From Plasmodium malariae (lineage: Eukaryota > Apicomplexa > Aconoidasida > Haemosporida > Plasmodiidae), in assembly GCF_900090045.1 (NCBI RefSeq), contig NC_041776.1, forward strand, positions 620,001 through 684,000: DNA of 64,000 bases, given 5' to 3'. Shown here one piece after another: positions 37,601-49,220 of this stretch (position 1 is the stretch's first letter; each line of letters starts with the position of its first letter). The translations under genes and the position numbers were made by a program. The notes under the pieces are model-generated. The model saw only the letters and a list, made by a program, of their open reading frames with translations. It searched no databases and had not been told where the DNA came from.

Positions 37601-40600
37601 GCAATACATATTGTAGCAGCAATAATTTTTTCAGTAATGTAAATAACGACAGAAACAACAAAACATATAGTAATATTCAATGGTTGAACTCATATAACAT
37701 GTTGAATGAATCCTGTTTCGTAAGGAGACCAAATATCTTAAAGAGAAAATTTGCAAAATGTAAGTTTTTAAATCGTCTTTGTAAAAATGATAAGATAAAT
37801 GAAAAAAAAAAAAAAATTGATACTACTCTATTGTCTAACGAAATTGGTTCTAACAAATTATTACCCTATGAAGAGAAGAAAACAAATGAAGAAAGTGAGT
37901 ATAAAAAGGAAATAGACAGTAGTAGCACAAGTTGTGGTTTAAACAAAGGAAACAAAATCATAAAATTAAAAAGAAAAACAGAAGTTGGAGGAGATCACAT
38001 TAATAGTAGTAGTATATCAAACAAAATTAAAAAAATTGAAGAAGAATATGCCCAATTTAAGGAAAATACCGAATATGAAAATGCACAGTGGTACAGTAGT
38101 TCATATAGTAATACATCCTTAAGCTCTGGTCATACTTTTTATTCTTCTAGTGGAGATGATATCAACTTTTCTAGTTCTTCTAACTCTGATGATAATAAGA
38201 AAGAGGATATTAACAAAGTAAAAGAAGAAGTTGATTTAATTAAAGAAGATTTTTTAAAAAAGAATGCTATGATAGCTTTATTAAATACAAACAATATACA
38301 AGCGTACAATAGAGCTATATTAGCTGCAAAAAATACTAGGTTAACAAAAACATCTATAGATGTTAGTAGGATTTTGTTAACTCATGCTTTAACCAATAGA
38401 GAGATCTATACCTTGCACAATTCATTGTCGAATAATAAAAGTAATGCGGAGTTTCGACGCATCTGTTTGAAGTGGAAGGCGAATAAGGTGAAGAGAAGAA
38501 ATCGTCTGAGAAAAAGAGAGAAAAATAATGAAAGTAATAATGATGAAAAGAAAATAATAATAATTAAAAAAAAAAAAAAAAAAAAAAAGCAAGTGGTGAA
38601 ATTAATAAAAAAAAGGAAAGAAGGAAAGAAAAGAACAAAGAAAAACACGATAAGAAAAAGAAAAACGAGGAAAGGGCACAGGAAGATAATGAAAAAGATA
38701 ATAATAGGGATAACAGCAATAGCAATAATAATAATGCAAAAAGAAGCGATGAGGTTAATTCAAAAAAAAATAAAAAAGGCTCCCCGGCGCAAAGTAAAAT
38801 AAAAATCAAGTGCGTAAATAAAAAAAAGGGCAACCCCCCCGAATCTTCTGTTAAGTCATCATCTACGAGTGCTTTAGGAAATTTTGATGTGAATGATGTT
38901 ATCACATTAACAAAAGAATGTTTACTGTTGAAAAAGGAAAACGAGAAAAAGAATGAAGATGAAAAGGTAAAAATTGAAAAATGCTCAAAAAGAGAAGAAA
39001 TAAATGAAGAGTTAGTTGAAAAACGTAAGTGTAACCAAGAGTCCGCGAAAGAAGAGAAAAAAGAGAATCCTGCAGAACGAGTGAAAGAAATAAACGAAGG
39101 GATAGGGAAGCAGGAAGTTGATAAGAACAAAAACACGATGGATAGCGGTAATAACGATGGTGGTGTTGCTGGAAATGCTAACAGTATTGAAAAATTAGAC
39201 ATACTGAATAAAAAGGATAATAAAATTTTTCTCTGTGAAGAGATACGTGTAAAGGAAAAAGATATAGAGAGGGTTCCAATTGAAGAGGAAACTAATGAAA
39301 GGGATAAAAAGAGTGAAAATAATAAAATGAGCGTAGACGAAAATTATATAAATAAAAGCATAGAAGAAATAAACGAAAAAGGAGAGAGAGAAGGAAGAAA
39401 TAAAATGGAGAAGGTAAATGAAGAAAATGCTCAAATAGAAAAAAAACACATAGAAATAGATGAACAAAATGAGTGGGGAAAGAAAACTTGTGTTGAGGAT
39501 GAAATCAAAGGTGATAAAGATCATTTGCTTGCAACGAACAAAAAAGAAATGGATGGCGGAAATAAAGAAAAAAGAAAAATTAAGGAAAATATTGAGGCAA
39601 AAATTAAAAAAGAAAAGAAAGCAGTTTTTTTAGGGACATACAAGAAAAACTTTAAAAAGAGAAGATATTATTCCAATTTTTTACTTGATGAGCAAACAGA
39701 AACTAAAATGAAGAGAAATAAAAATGAAGCTAGTGATAACAAGTCAAATAAAAATAAAAAGGAAACTTGTAAATTGCGAAGAAGAACGAAACACGCAATT
39801 ATAGGTATAAAAAAAAAAAAAAAAAAAATTTTCCCCTTTTTTTTTTCTAGCTAAAATAATCCTTTTATATTTAATTATTTATTTACTATGTTTTTGTTAC
39901 GCCTGTTTTGTTTTGTAAAAGGAGTACATTTGAGTTAATTAGGAGATTTTCGGTTGCATTGTTCTACTGCTTCTTTTACATTTAGTTTTATGTTTACATC
40001 ATGTGCACTGTACATTATGTTTGTTTGAATTCACCTGTTTGTGGAAATCGTAGATAAAATGTCATACGTTTCATTATTGTATATTTTTAAGGGAAAACAG
40101 ATCATGAGAGAAAAAATTGCGGCAGTAGTAGTAGCGGTGAATTTAAGAAGAAAAAAAAAGGAAATGAAAAGGAAAAAAAGAAGAAGAAAAATAATATGAA
40201 AAACGATGAAAAAAATTCAAAACCAAATAAAAGCAAAGGCGCAGGAAAAGAAAATAATAATGGAAATCTTAAAGATAGAAAATTTAAAAAAGGAAAGGAA
40301 AAAAAAAATTGTAAAGAGAAAAAAGTATACATCCATTTGGAAAGGTACGGAAATAAAAAAAAAAAAAAAAAAAATATATATGAAATAATAATAGAAGAAA
40401 TAGAAGGAAGTTCTAATAAATACGTAACGTGTGCTCAGCATATTATTATTATGAAATCACTGAAGTACTTTTGTTTTTCAACTTACACATTTTCTTTTTA
40501 TCCACCATAATAGTATCATGTATTGCGTATACCACATCAAGAGTCTATACTTTCTTTTTTTTGATATTAATTATTTTTATTTTACCTTAATATACTGTAC

Positions 40601-41447
40601 TTTATTTTGTTGCACTACATTTTATTTTACTTCATTTTACTGTGTTTCATTTTATTTGTACTTCATATATTGGATTTTATTTTATTTTTTATTTATTTTC
40701 ACAACTTAGCCCTTTATCCATCCTGGTATGCGGTGGATTAATAAGCTCGAAAAAATTAATAGAAGCTCAGGCCATTTTGAAGGAAAACAATAAAAGATTA
40801 CAAGAAGCCAAAAATAGTTCTTCATCGAATAATGCAAATGCAAAAGGAACACATAATTCTATTGATAAATTAGCAAAGGAGCAAAATAATAAGAAGAAAA
40901 AAGAAAGCTCTTCTCTGTTTTCGAATTCGTTAGCAGTAGAAGTTGATTTGAGTGGATGTTTCTTTTTCCATTCTTCATTTACTTGTCCTATTAGTAGGGA
41001 TAAATCTTCAAAGGACAATCCTCCCTACCTACTTACGTGTGGACATGCCATTTGCAAGTAAATAATAAATAAAATAAGCTTATATAATAAGTGTATTTCG
41101 CTTTTGAAGAAGTCTTTCCCCCTCTGTTTATGTACTTGTGCACATATATATACATACACACACCCACACACGCATACGTATACCTATTTTTTCCGTTTCA
41201 CCTACTCTTAGAAGCTGTGTTGATAAAATTCACGCGCAAAGATCCAGACAATTCAAGTGTCCAATGTGTCCGCAGTATTTACATTTGTTGGAGGTAAAAT
41301 CCATTGTGCTCAGCGTTGTACTCATTATTTCTTATTGTTTCTATGAGAATGTACATATAAACAAATACTCTACATATGTGCGCACATATATATATACATG
41401 CTTTTACGTTTTCCCCTTTTTAGATAATTCCCTTATATTTTAATTAA
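34666..41447 (+). CDS. RMND5/GID2-type E3 ubiquitin ligase (LisH-CTLH-RING), frame break in exon 1
   Basis: This is a homologue of RMND5/Gid2, a catalytic RING subunit of the CTLH/GID ubiquitin ligase. Exons: 34666-39804, 40092-40344, 40710-41057, 41212-41293 and 41424-41447; introns are GT-AG with matching phases (1, 2, 2, 0). LisH lies at about residues 178-205 (VILRLILLHFLQKGDFFMYY). CTLH/CRA lies at about 415-510 (EVFEGYRKLHTILYNLKNFE, then LIYLLHCIKYLIYSKENKEK). The exon 2-3 join yields HLESPLSILVCGG, matching the SPLSV block before the RING. The RING is CPISRD...NPPYLLTCGHAICK / SCVDKIH...FKCPMCPQ, with the incomplete first zinc site typical of Gid RINGs. The protein ends LEIIPLYFN. The start is the ATG at 34666. 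A 23-A run (38566-38588) shifts frame, so frame 1 ends falsely at 38802. Total about 1,950 residues against about 390 in human. Confidence 0.87.
38566..38588 (+). other. 23-base poly-A: frame change inside RMND5-type gene
   Basis: Upstream the frame encodes the LisH-CTLH protein. Downstream that frame becomes Lys/Ile-rich and ends at 38802. The frame starting GCA at 38589 is free of stops to the splice donor at 39804 and has normal Plasmodium low-complexity composition (Asn/Asp/Glu/Lys/Ser). The exon 2-5 phases agree only with that frame. A run of 21 or 24 would join them. Confidence 0.8.
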
Positions 41448-42700
41448 AATTTGGCGATCACTCCTTTTACATTATTCGACAATAAAATAGCGTCATAATA
41501 TATGTAGTCTACCGTTCTCTGTTTTGTGATTTATCTAAAGTAGTTAAAGTTATGTTAAAAGAAAAATCACATATTGTGTATTTTCTTCACATTAGAACAA
41601 GATTGGTAGCTCAAATTGTTAGAGACATAAAAGGACAAAAAGAATTCATTTTTTTATTTTTCATTTTTTTTTTGTTCCTTATTTATATTAATTTATATTA
41701 GTTTATTTTAATATATTGTAATATATTTAAATATATTATAATTTATTACAATTTTTTTTTTTTTTCCTTTTTTTGTTTACCAATAAAAACAAAATTAAAA
41801 ATGTAAATAGTTCATACGTAAATAATTATAATTAAAAAAATAATATAAAATGTGTGTACCATATTTACAAGCTCATAAACATAAGTATTCTTATATGAGA
41901 GGTTAAATTGAACGTATAAAAAGTTTATTCGTATATTCGTTTATTAGTATATTCTTTTATTCGTATATTCATATATTCGTATATACTTATATATGCTTAT
42001 AAAGATATAAATGTAGACGATGGTGTCACTTCCTATCATTAAAAATAGTTATTTATTTCATAAAATGTTTTGCCTTTTCTGCTTGCTGATTATGCTACTT
42101 TTGTGGTTTTAAAATTTTTTTTTATTATAAATCAGTGTGCCTCACCATCCATTTGTTCTTCTACTTTTTGTCATTTCTCAAATTGCTATTTTGTCTTTTC
42201 TATATTTGGTCTTCTCATTTTCCACCCTTGTATTCTTTCAATTTTTGTTTTTGTGACCTTTTTCTCTGAGTCTGTTATTTACATTTCACTTCATCACTCT
42301 GTACTATTCTATAATATGTGTCATCTTTATTTTGTTTGCATTTAGATATATTATCCTCTTTTTTTTTTTTTTCTTCATTTTTTTAACTTTCTGCATTGTG
42401 AATATCGCTATAGTGTTCTTTCTTATTATTTGTATTTTGGCATTCTCTTTTTTATATTCCTTCTTTTTTTTCCCTGGTATAGTAGTCTATACTCCTCATT
42501 TCATAATCGGACATTAATTTTTTGCTTTGGTTATCACTCTTCCCTTTGGAAGTGTATATGCACTATAGTTATCCTTTTTATATTTTTAATCTAAATAACC
42601 TTTTGACGACGTTTTAATTTTAGAAATATCTCTCTTTTTTTTTCCATTACATATTCTGTACTCTCATCATTTGTTGAGGATATTCATTTTTGACCGAATT
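41448..42700. other. Convergent intergenic spacer
   Basis: About 1.25 kb lie between the 3' ends of the RMND5-type gene and the alpha/beta hydrolase gene. There are poly-T runs (about 41753-41765 and 42359-42372) and simple TATTCGTAT-type repetition (about 41928-41985). The Phe/Cys-rich open frame at 42070-42345 has no recognisable feature. I see no gene. Confidence 0.55.
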
Positions 42701-45259
42701 TTAAAAATTTTTTTTTTCTTTTTGAGTGTCACTTTTTGAATCGCTTTGTTCAGAGGAACATATTTGTTGATTATGTTCTGTTTTAATTTTTCCTTTTTGT
42801 GATATATTTAATAAATTATGATCAATATATTTCTTTTGTTTTATTTTTCCTTCTCTGCTAACATCTGTGTCTACTTCTTTATCCATACAAGGTATACCTT
42901 TATTTTTGTGATATTTATCTTTATTTGTAGGACTCCCATACTTATTTATTTTACCTATTGTGTCACTACTTTTTTCTTTCTGATTAGCATCCAGTTTCTT
43001 TGAATATTCCTCAGCCAATCTTTGAACTCTATTCATACTTTTATTCATTTTGTCACTTTTGTCACTTTTGTCACTTTTGTCACTTTTGTCACTTTTGTCA
43101 CTTTTATCACTTTTATCACTTTTATCACTTTTATCACTTTTATCACTTTTATTATTATTTATTGTATTGATTACTCCTTTCTTTTTTTCTTTTCTTATTT
43201 GTTGAAGGTACAATGTATTATCTGCTTTTTTCAAATTTCCATCCTTTTTCTTTTCATGTTCATCTGCTCTGATATAATTTATTCGGTATGTAGTTAGCCT
43301 ATCACGAAAAGTATAAAAAGGGGGAGTTAACATGTATATATTCATATGTAAATATATATATATATGTACAGTATCAGCGTAGTGAACGCACATTCATTCA
43401 TTATGTACATGTAAGACATGATGAAACGGTAAATATATTTCCCCCTTTTTTCTTATCCTTCCACAGAGAGAGGACGCTCTAAGAATTCGCATAACAAAAA
43501 AGGAGAGGGGGAGATAACACTCGTAAATTTGTGAATTACGATAATTATTATTATGATAAATGTAACTATCATAACTGTTACTATAACTATTACTACCATA
43601 AATGTACTATCATAACTGTTATTATCATTATTGTCACTATCATTATTTTTTTTGTCATGTTTTCATTACTCTTTTTTAAAAAAGGACTTTGGAACAATAA
43701 TGTCGACACTACTTTCATACCGCGATTTGCTCGAGGTGTCCAGAAATGTCTTGATGGGTACACCAAGGTCCTGCAGAATAATAAAAAAAAATATTTTTAA
43801 GGAAATTATTCAAAAAATGGATATTTAAAAAAAAAAAAAAAAAAAAAAAAATCATAATAGCGCAGTAGTGCCCATGAACCATGCAAACATATGGACATGG
43901 GAATAAATACAAATTTAGAGCTCAAATAGTAAGACAGAAGATATTAAAAAAAAAAAATAATAATAATGTAACAAAACTTCTTTCATTAAAACTTACGTCA
44001 ATGACATAGTAATAATTATGGTAGGAATCACTAGGATAAGAAGCTGTTTTGAACTTATTATTCAAATTTTTCATGAGATATTCAGAATGAGATACACTTA
44101 TTACTTCATCTTCTTTTCCATGTATAAGTAAGAACGGAGTATCAGAATCATCGTTGTTACTAAGAATTGACAGATTTTTAAAATTATCATATATATTTTC
44201 AATAATATAAGAAGAATAAGAAAAATATTCCTCAACTAATTTTTCAATAGATATATATGGCGAATGTAATATAATTCCTCCTACAAAATTTCCAAGCAAT
44301 TTTAAATTATATGCTAATTTAGTAGCAACACCTGTACCTATTGATCTACCAAACAGTATAATATTTTCACTTTTTAAATTTAAAGATCTTAAAAAATAAT
44401 ATGCAGCCAATGCTCGTCGGTTAATATTGTACTGATTAGTAGAACCTTCCAAGTAACATAAACCAAATCCGACATATTCTATTGCTAAAATATTTGCATG
44501 TAGATGTTTATATAAGTTTTGTAACTCATCATATATTTGTCCTAAATCACAAGAATTGCTATGAAAATACATGATAGTATGTTTAGTTTTTAATTTTTTC
44601 GAGTTGTATAAAAACAGAGCGGGAAATTTTTTTTTATTTAATTCTTTTGTATTCTCTTCTTTATTAAATATTTCAAATGTTTTATCATCCCAAAATCTGT
44701 TTATATCAATATTCATTAACTCGGGAATAAATATTAGGTTTTTCAAGTCATCATCATACTGAGGTTTAAGAAAAAAAAAAAAAAAAAGAAATATTACATA
44801 TTATTATTACTTCGTTTTATCGTTGTGTATTGTTATTGCATATTACTGATGCTTATTGCTAATGTATATGCCCTTTTACAGTTATTCACACCGATGCAAG
44901 TACACATCATAGATATACGTCAAATGAACACATCATGAACACATATATTTGTTACATTTTGCTTATATTCACCCTTTTTCCTTTTCATTTCATAATAAAA
45001 ATAAATAAATAAATGATGAAAAAGAAACATTTAAATAAATTAAGGAATTTTCAAATTCGCTTTATTTGTATATAACTCTTAGCTATGCATCTTATATGTA
45101 TTTTTGCATACGCATCATACACTATATTTTATTCAAAATGAACATGAAATATATTATGCTGATACGGGGTGATATTTCTTTTCTTTTTTTTTTTTTTGTT
45201 TAACGGACACTTGGTTCGGTAGGACGAAATAGTGCTGAATTCGATAGGGAATTGCCCAT
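42701..45259 (-). CDS. Alpha/beta hydrolase with N-myristoylation motif and Ser-Asp-Lys repeat tail
   Basis: This is a serine hydrolase of the ABHD17/Bem46 type, predicted to sit on a membrane. Exons (minus): 45209-45259, 43997-44758, 43721-43770 and 42701-43298; phases 0, 0, 2 agree and give 486 residues. Exon 1 is MGNSLSNSALFRPTEPS, a good N-myristoylation context (Gly2, Ser6). The catalytic triad is readable: Ser156 in LFGRSIGTG, Asp234 in LLIHGKEDEV and His264 in YPSDSYHNYYY. TIMYFHSNSCDLG carries the oxyanion-hole region. The fold ends soon after DLGVPIKTFLDTSSKS (exon 3). Exon 4 adds about 200 Lys-rich residues with an 11-unit Lys-Ser-Asp repeat that the family lacks. The donor after exon 1 is GTCCGT, less typical; the GTAAGT donor after exon 2 is ideal. 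Family members remove palmitate from proteins, but the substrate here is not shown. Confidence 0.87.
43051..43150 (-). repeat. 9-bp tandem repeat encoding (K-S-D)n
   Basis: About 11 copies of a 9-base unit (TCACTTTTG changing to TCACTTTTA on the plus strand) lie in exon 4 of the alpha/beta hydrolase. The two versions occur in separate blocks, so the array grew by local duplication of each. Confidence 0.93.
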
Positions 45260-45746
45260 TATTTATATATAAATTTTTTTTTGTTGTTTATGTGAATTTA
45301 CGTAAAAGAAAATACATGTATATATACATACATACATACGTACATACGTACAATTGTATATGCGCACAATTAAATGTAAGTACAAAAAATGTTAAGAACA
45401 AAAGACATGGTTGCAGAATTAGTAAAAGCGGTTGCTATTTTAAAACACTCATATATATATATATATTTTTTTTTCATAACGAATTTTATTTTGTCAACCC
45501 TTTATGGTTGTTTTGTTTTGAACTTTGCATCTCACAAATAATATTTATATATATATATGTATATAATACTTGTCTGTTTTTTTTATATAATGCAAGTAGG
45601 TTGATAAATTGTAATTTAGTGAAGCATATATTTTTACTTCACAATACAAAATGCGTCTTTGGAAATTATGTAAAAAGGATTTTTTTCTTTTTCTTTTATA
45701 TTAATTTCCCTTTGTTTTATACTTATTTTTTGTTTGTTTGTTTGTT

Positions 45747-45818
<72 letters not shown>

Positions 45819-47441
45819 TGTGCATATAACTGTTATTCCTTGCATTAATCATGGAAAAACAAAAAAAATTAACGTATTTCCTTTTCTATTAATATTTTTG
45901 AAGTTTTTAAAAAAATTTTTTTTAAAGAATACAACAATTTGGTTTTCATTTTTCAGATATTATCGAACATTACTATTTTCAGAATTATTAAATCGTGTAT
46001 TTCAAACACGTTTCCACACCTTTATTTTTATTCACAATTTTGAATCAATAGACAATTAGAAGAAAGATGGAAAAATCTTGGAATTTTATGGTGATAATAA
46101 TGCAAAAATTTATATATGTACATTATATACATATGTATAAATGAATTAATTATACCCTTTTTATATGTTGATTAATATGGGTGTCACGAATATGTAACGC
46201 ATTGAGTAGTGTTACATAATAAAAATAATAGTATGTTAAAGAAAAGAATTAAAATTTAAAACTTGAACTGAAATGCATATATATATATATGTGCATACAG
46301 GACTAGGGGAACATAAAATGGCAAAAAGATATTCAAATTTTCAGTCATACTGTTCCATATATTACTCTTAAAAATTCGTATTATAATCATCCTTTTAACT
46401 ATAAAAAAAAATTTTATAATAAAAAAAAAAAGACTTGAACAGCACATTATATGCGTAAATTCTGTTCGTTTAAAAAATTAATTTTTTAAATGTTCACTGT
46501 TTTTAGATATTATCATGCCTTATATTAACTATGCGTTTATTCCAATTGCGGGAACAAAAAAATACGTAAAAAAGGATAATTTTTTTTTATTTGTAGAAAA
46601 AGTTTTAGTATTCTACATGCAGGGGTTATTATATAAAAATTTTAAGTTAAAAATTATTGGATAAAGGTGCGTAAATGTAACTTACAACTAATTTTATTAG
46701 CGCGAAAAAATTAATAAATAAATAAATAAAGCAAAAAAAATTGTGAAATATTTTGTAGAAAATATTGAACGAAAAATGCATTTAGATAATCATAATCAGC
46801 AACACGTTAAATATTGAAGGGAATACTGACGCTTCAGATAAGATCATATTCCTTTTAAAATGGTGATGTATGTGCAAATGAACAATAGTATCGGGGTTAA
46901 ACTTAATAAAATTTTTAAAAAAAAAATACCTTATAATAAATATATGCTAAAAGTTATGTGCTTATGTGTATGCACATTTTTTTTTTTTTGAAATACAGTT
47001 GACCACTTTTTCTATGAGAAAAAATGCTTTTAAAAAATGATAAAAAAAAAATTATTAAAAATCAATTAACTTCCGATTAAAAGGAAATTAAGAGATGATT
47101 AAATGGTAATTAAGAAACAATTAAATATCAGGTAAGAGACGTAAATTGGCAATTATAAGTTGTAAAATGGTGATTAAGAGACAGTTAAATGGCTTTTAAG
47201 AGAGCATGAAAATTTTTCAAATATGCTAAAAGATAAACTGAAAGGTCATTACGTTCTTTAAATGTTTAAAGCTCGCTAAAGTTTTAAGTTCCTTAAAGGT
47301 TATTAAAAAGGAGCATTTAAAAATATACCCTAAAATATAGCGACAATTATTTAGCTTCAAAATATAACCTTATTAAAAGAACAAATATGCTTAATCAAAA
47401 TACTATGTCTCTTTTTTTAAAATGTATTTTTAAAAAGTACG
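45260..47441. promoter_or_regulatory. Divergent spacer with a very long poly-T tract
   Basis: About 2.2 kb lie between the divergent hydrolase gene (-) and the secreted unknown gene (+). The outstanding element is an uninterrupted run of about 69 T (45749-45817). TA tracts and a degenerate repeat near 47075-47205 are also present. The open frame running through the poly-T (45232-46059) is Phe/Tyr-rich and not credible. Both promoters should be here. Confidence 0.55.
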
Positions 47442-49021
47442 ATGCGGTTAATTCCATTTGTTCTTTTTTCATTAGTTCAAGCAGTACTATGGTATTGTAA
47501 AAAAATAAACTGTTTTCATGTAATAACAAAGCAGTCAAGTAGTTTTTTTCGAAAATATAATATTCCTTGTAATCCTATAAATAGTAAGAACTTAGTTAAG
47601 CGTAGGAGATGTGAAAATGATAAGAAAAAATTAGAACATAATAAATTGTATTTTTCACATTATGACGAAACAGAGAGAGGTGAGAAAGGTACTTCTAACA
47701 TTAACTTAAAGGATCAGGAGAAAAATGTCGTAAATGATATACAGGGTGTATGGAAATTTTACCTTCCTGTATTTATAATGGATAAGGAATTTGAAATGGA
47801 AAAGGGAAATGAACATAGTGAAAGCCAGGAAGTGGATAATAAAGAAGAAACAGACAATTCGGAAGATTTGGATGATTTCAAAATGACTAGCAAAAAGGAT
47901 CGAAAAGCAAAAGATGAAGCAAATGGAGGAGTACGTGAAGAAATCTCAGACAGTGATAACCTTGGCATTCTAAGAGGAGAACGAATGCACCCTTTACCTA
48001 TGTTTGTGTATAACTATGAAGAAATAGTATCAGCCTCTAATACCACTTATGCTTATTGGTCTAATGAACCCCTTGAAAAAAATATTTATCAGTGTACGAT
48101 TAAAATTATCAACAAAATGAATAATAAATATATGATTATATTACAAGGATATTTATTTATATCAAATATAAATGCAATTAATGATAAGAATATTCGCTTA
48201 ATGCCATGTCAAATATTTGGCAACTTATTTTTATCTAATAATGATAGTGTAGAAAAGAAGTCGCTAATTCCACCTAATATGAAACTATATGATAAAAAAG
48301 GAAATGAAGTAAAGGATATTTTATCAATTTTAGAAAAAAAATTACCAGAGTTTAGAAAAGATAAAAAAAAAATTGATTCATTTTTGGGCTTAAGGAAATG
48401 GAAGTTTCTTGGAGTTTCGACTGCCTATAAAATAGTAGGAGAAGGAAAAAATATATTTAATATAAATCATTTTTTAACTGGAAAGGATGAAAATATTTTT
48501 TATAATGTCATGGACTTTGATACAGTTAACACCAATTATAATAAAAAGGGGTTTATACATTTGAAAGAAATATTTAATTCTTATTTTGAAAAGCCTTCCA
48601 GTTATGTTCTTTCCTCCATCATGGAAAATGTAAGTTGTCATTTTTAATACATCGAAAGAATTACATAAAAAAAAATGGACGCTGTGTGGGGATGAATTGC
48701 AATAGTTGTACGTTTGCATTAAATGTACATTAAATGTATGGATGTGCATATGTGTACTTGTATATATATATATATATATGAATATATTATATGCCTATAT
48801 ATGCACCTGCACATTGAACATGCTGTATATAACCCTCTGAACTTGCATTTTCCCAGTGCATTTTATGCTTATTAAATACGTTAATAAGTAATTACTAAAT
48901 TGGTATCTTCCTAAGCTGCTTTTCTCTATTCATAAATTTGGACATTTTATAGTAAAAACTAATCCACGGCATGCACATACATGTGCATATGTCCATCTCT
49001 CTCCCTTTCTCTCTCTCTCTC

Positions 49022-49065
<44 letters not shown>

Positions 49066-49139
49066 GGTATATGTGTTTATACGCACTTATTTTTATCATT
49101 TTGCAGCTACAAGAAAAATCCGTTAACGGTCCCTTTTAA
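47442..49139 (+). CDS. Conserved-type protein of unknown function, secretory signal, possibly apicoplast
   Basis: I do not recognise the family. Exon 1 is 47442-48629 and exon 2 is 49107-49139. The donor is GTAAGT and the acceptor TTTTGCAG, phase 0, ending LQEKSVNGPF; total 406 residues. The N-terminus MRLIPFVLFSLVQAVLWYC looks like a signal peptide. It is followed by a Lys/Asn/Ser/Arg-rich, acid-poor stretch to about residue 65, the bipartite layout of apicoplast-targeted proteins. An acidic, poorly ordered stretch lies at about 115-185. The C-terminal 220 residues look folded (MHPLPMFVYNYEEIV; YMIILQGYLFISNINAI; LRKWKFLGVSTAYKIVGEGK). No catalytic motif is evident. Reading through the donor would give a false stop 18 bases later. 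Confidence 0.75.
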
Positions 49140-49220
49140 CAAAATCACATAAAGTAAAAGACGAAGAAGGAGAAGGAAAAAAAAAAGAAAGGAAACGAAT
49201 GAAAAGGAAGGGGAAATTCT

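Noticed and set aside
38564..39202. Minus-strand frame of 212 codons
   Set aside because: It is Phe/Ser/Leu-rich antisense of the Lys/Glu-rich exon of the RMND5-type gene, starting in the poly-T.
41600..41680. tRNA-like segment (GGTAGCTCAAATTGTTAGAG resembles a D-arm/A box)
   Set aside because: No matching B box or cloverleaf stems can be drawn; the downstream sequence becomes poly-T/poly-A at once.
42070..42517. Plus-strand Phe/Cys-rich frames past the RMND5-type gene
   Set aside because: They look like short membrane proteins only because of T-rich composition; no start context or family match, and the spacer is convergent 3' flank.
43051..43150. Short regular repeats that might suggest a CRISPR array
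   Set aside because: There are no spacers; the 9-base units are contiguous, in frame and coding, in a eukaryotic gene.
45232..46059. Plus-strand frame of 275 codons running through the poly-T
   Set aside because: Composition is Phe/Tyr/Ile and it contains a poly-Phe run; the region is the divergent promoter, and its left end overlaps the first exon of the hydrolase on the other strand.
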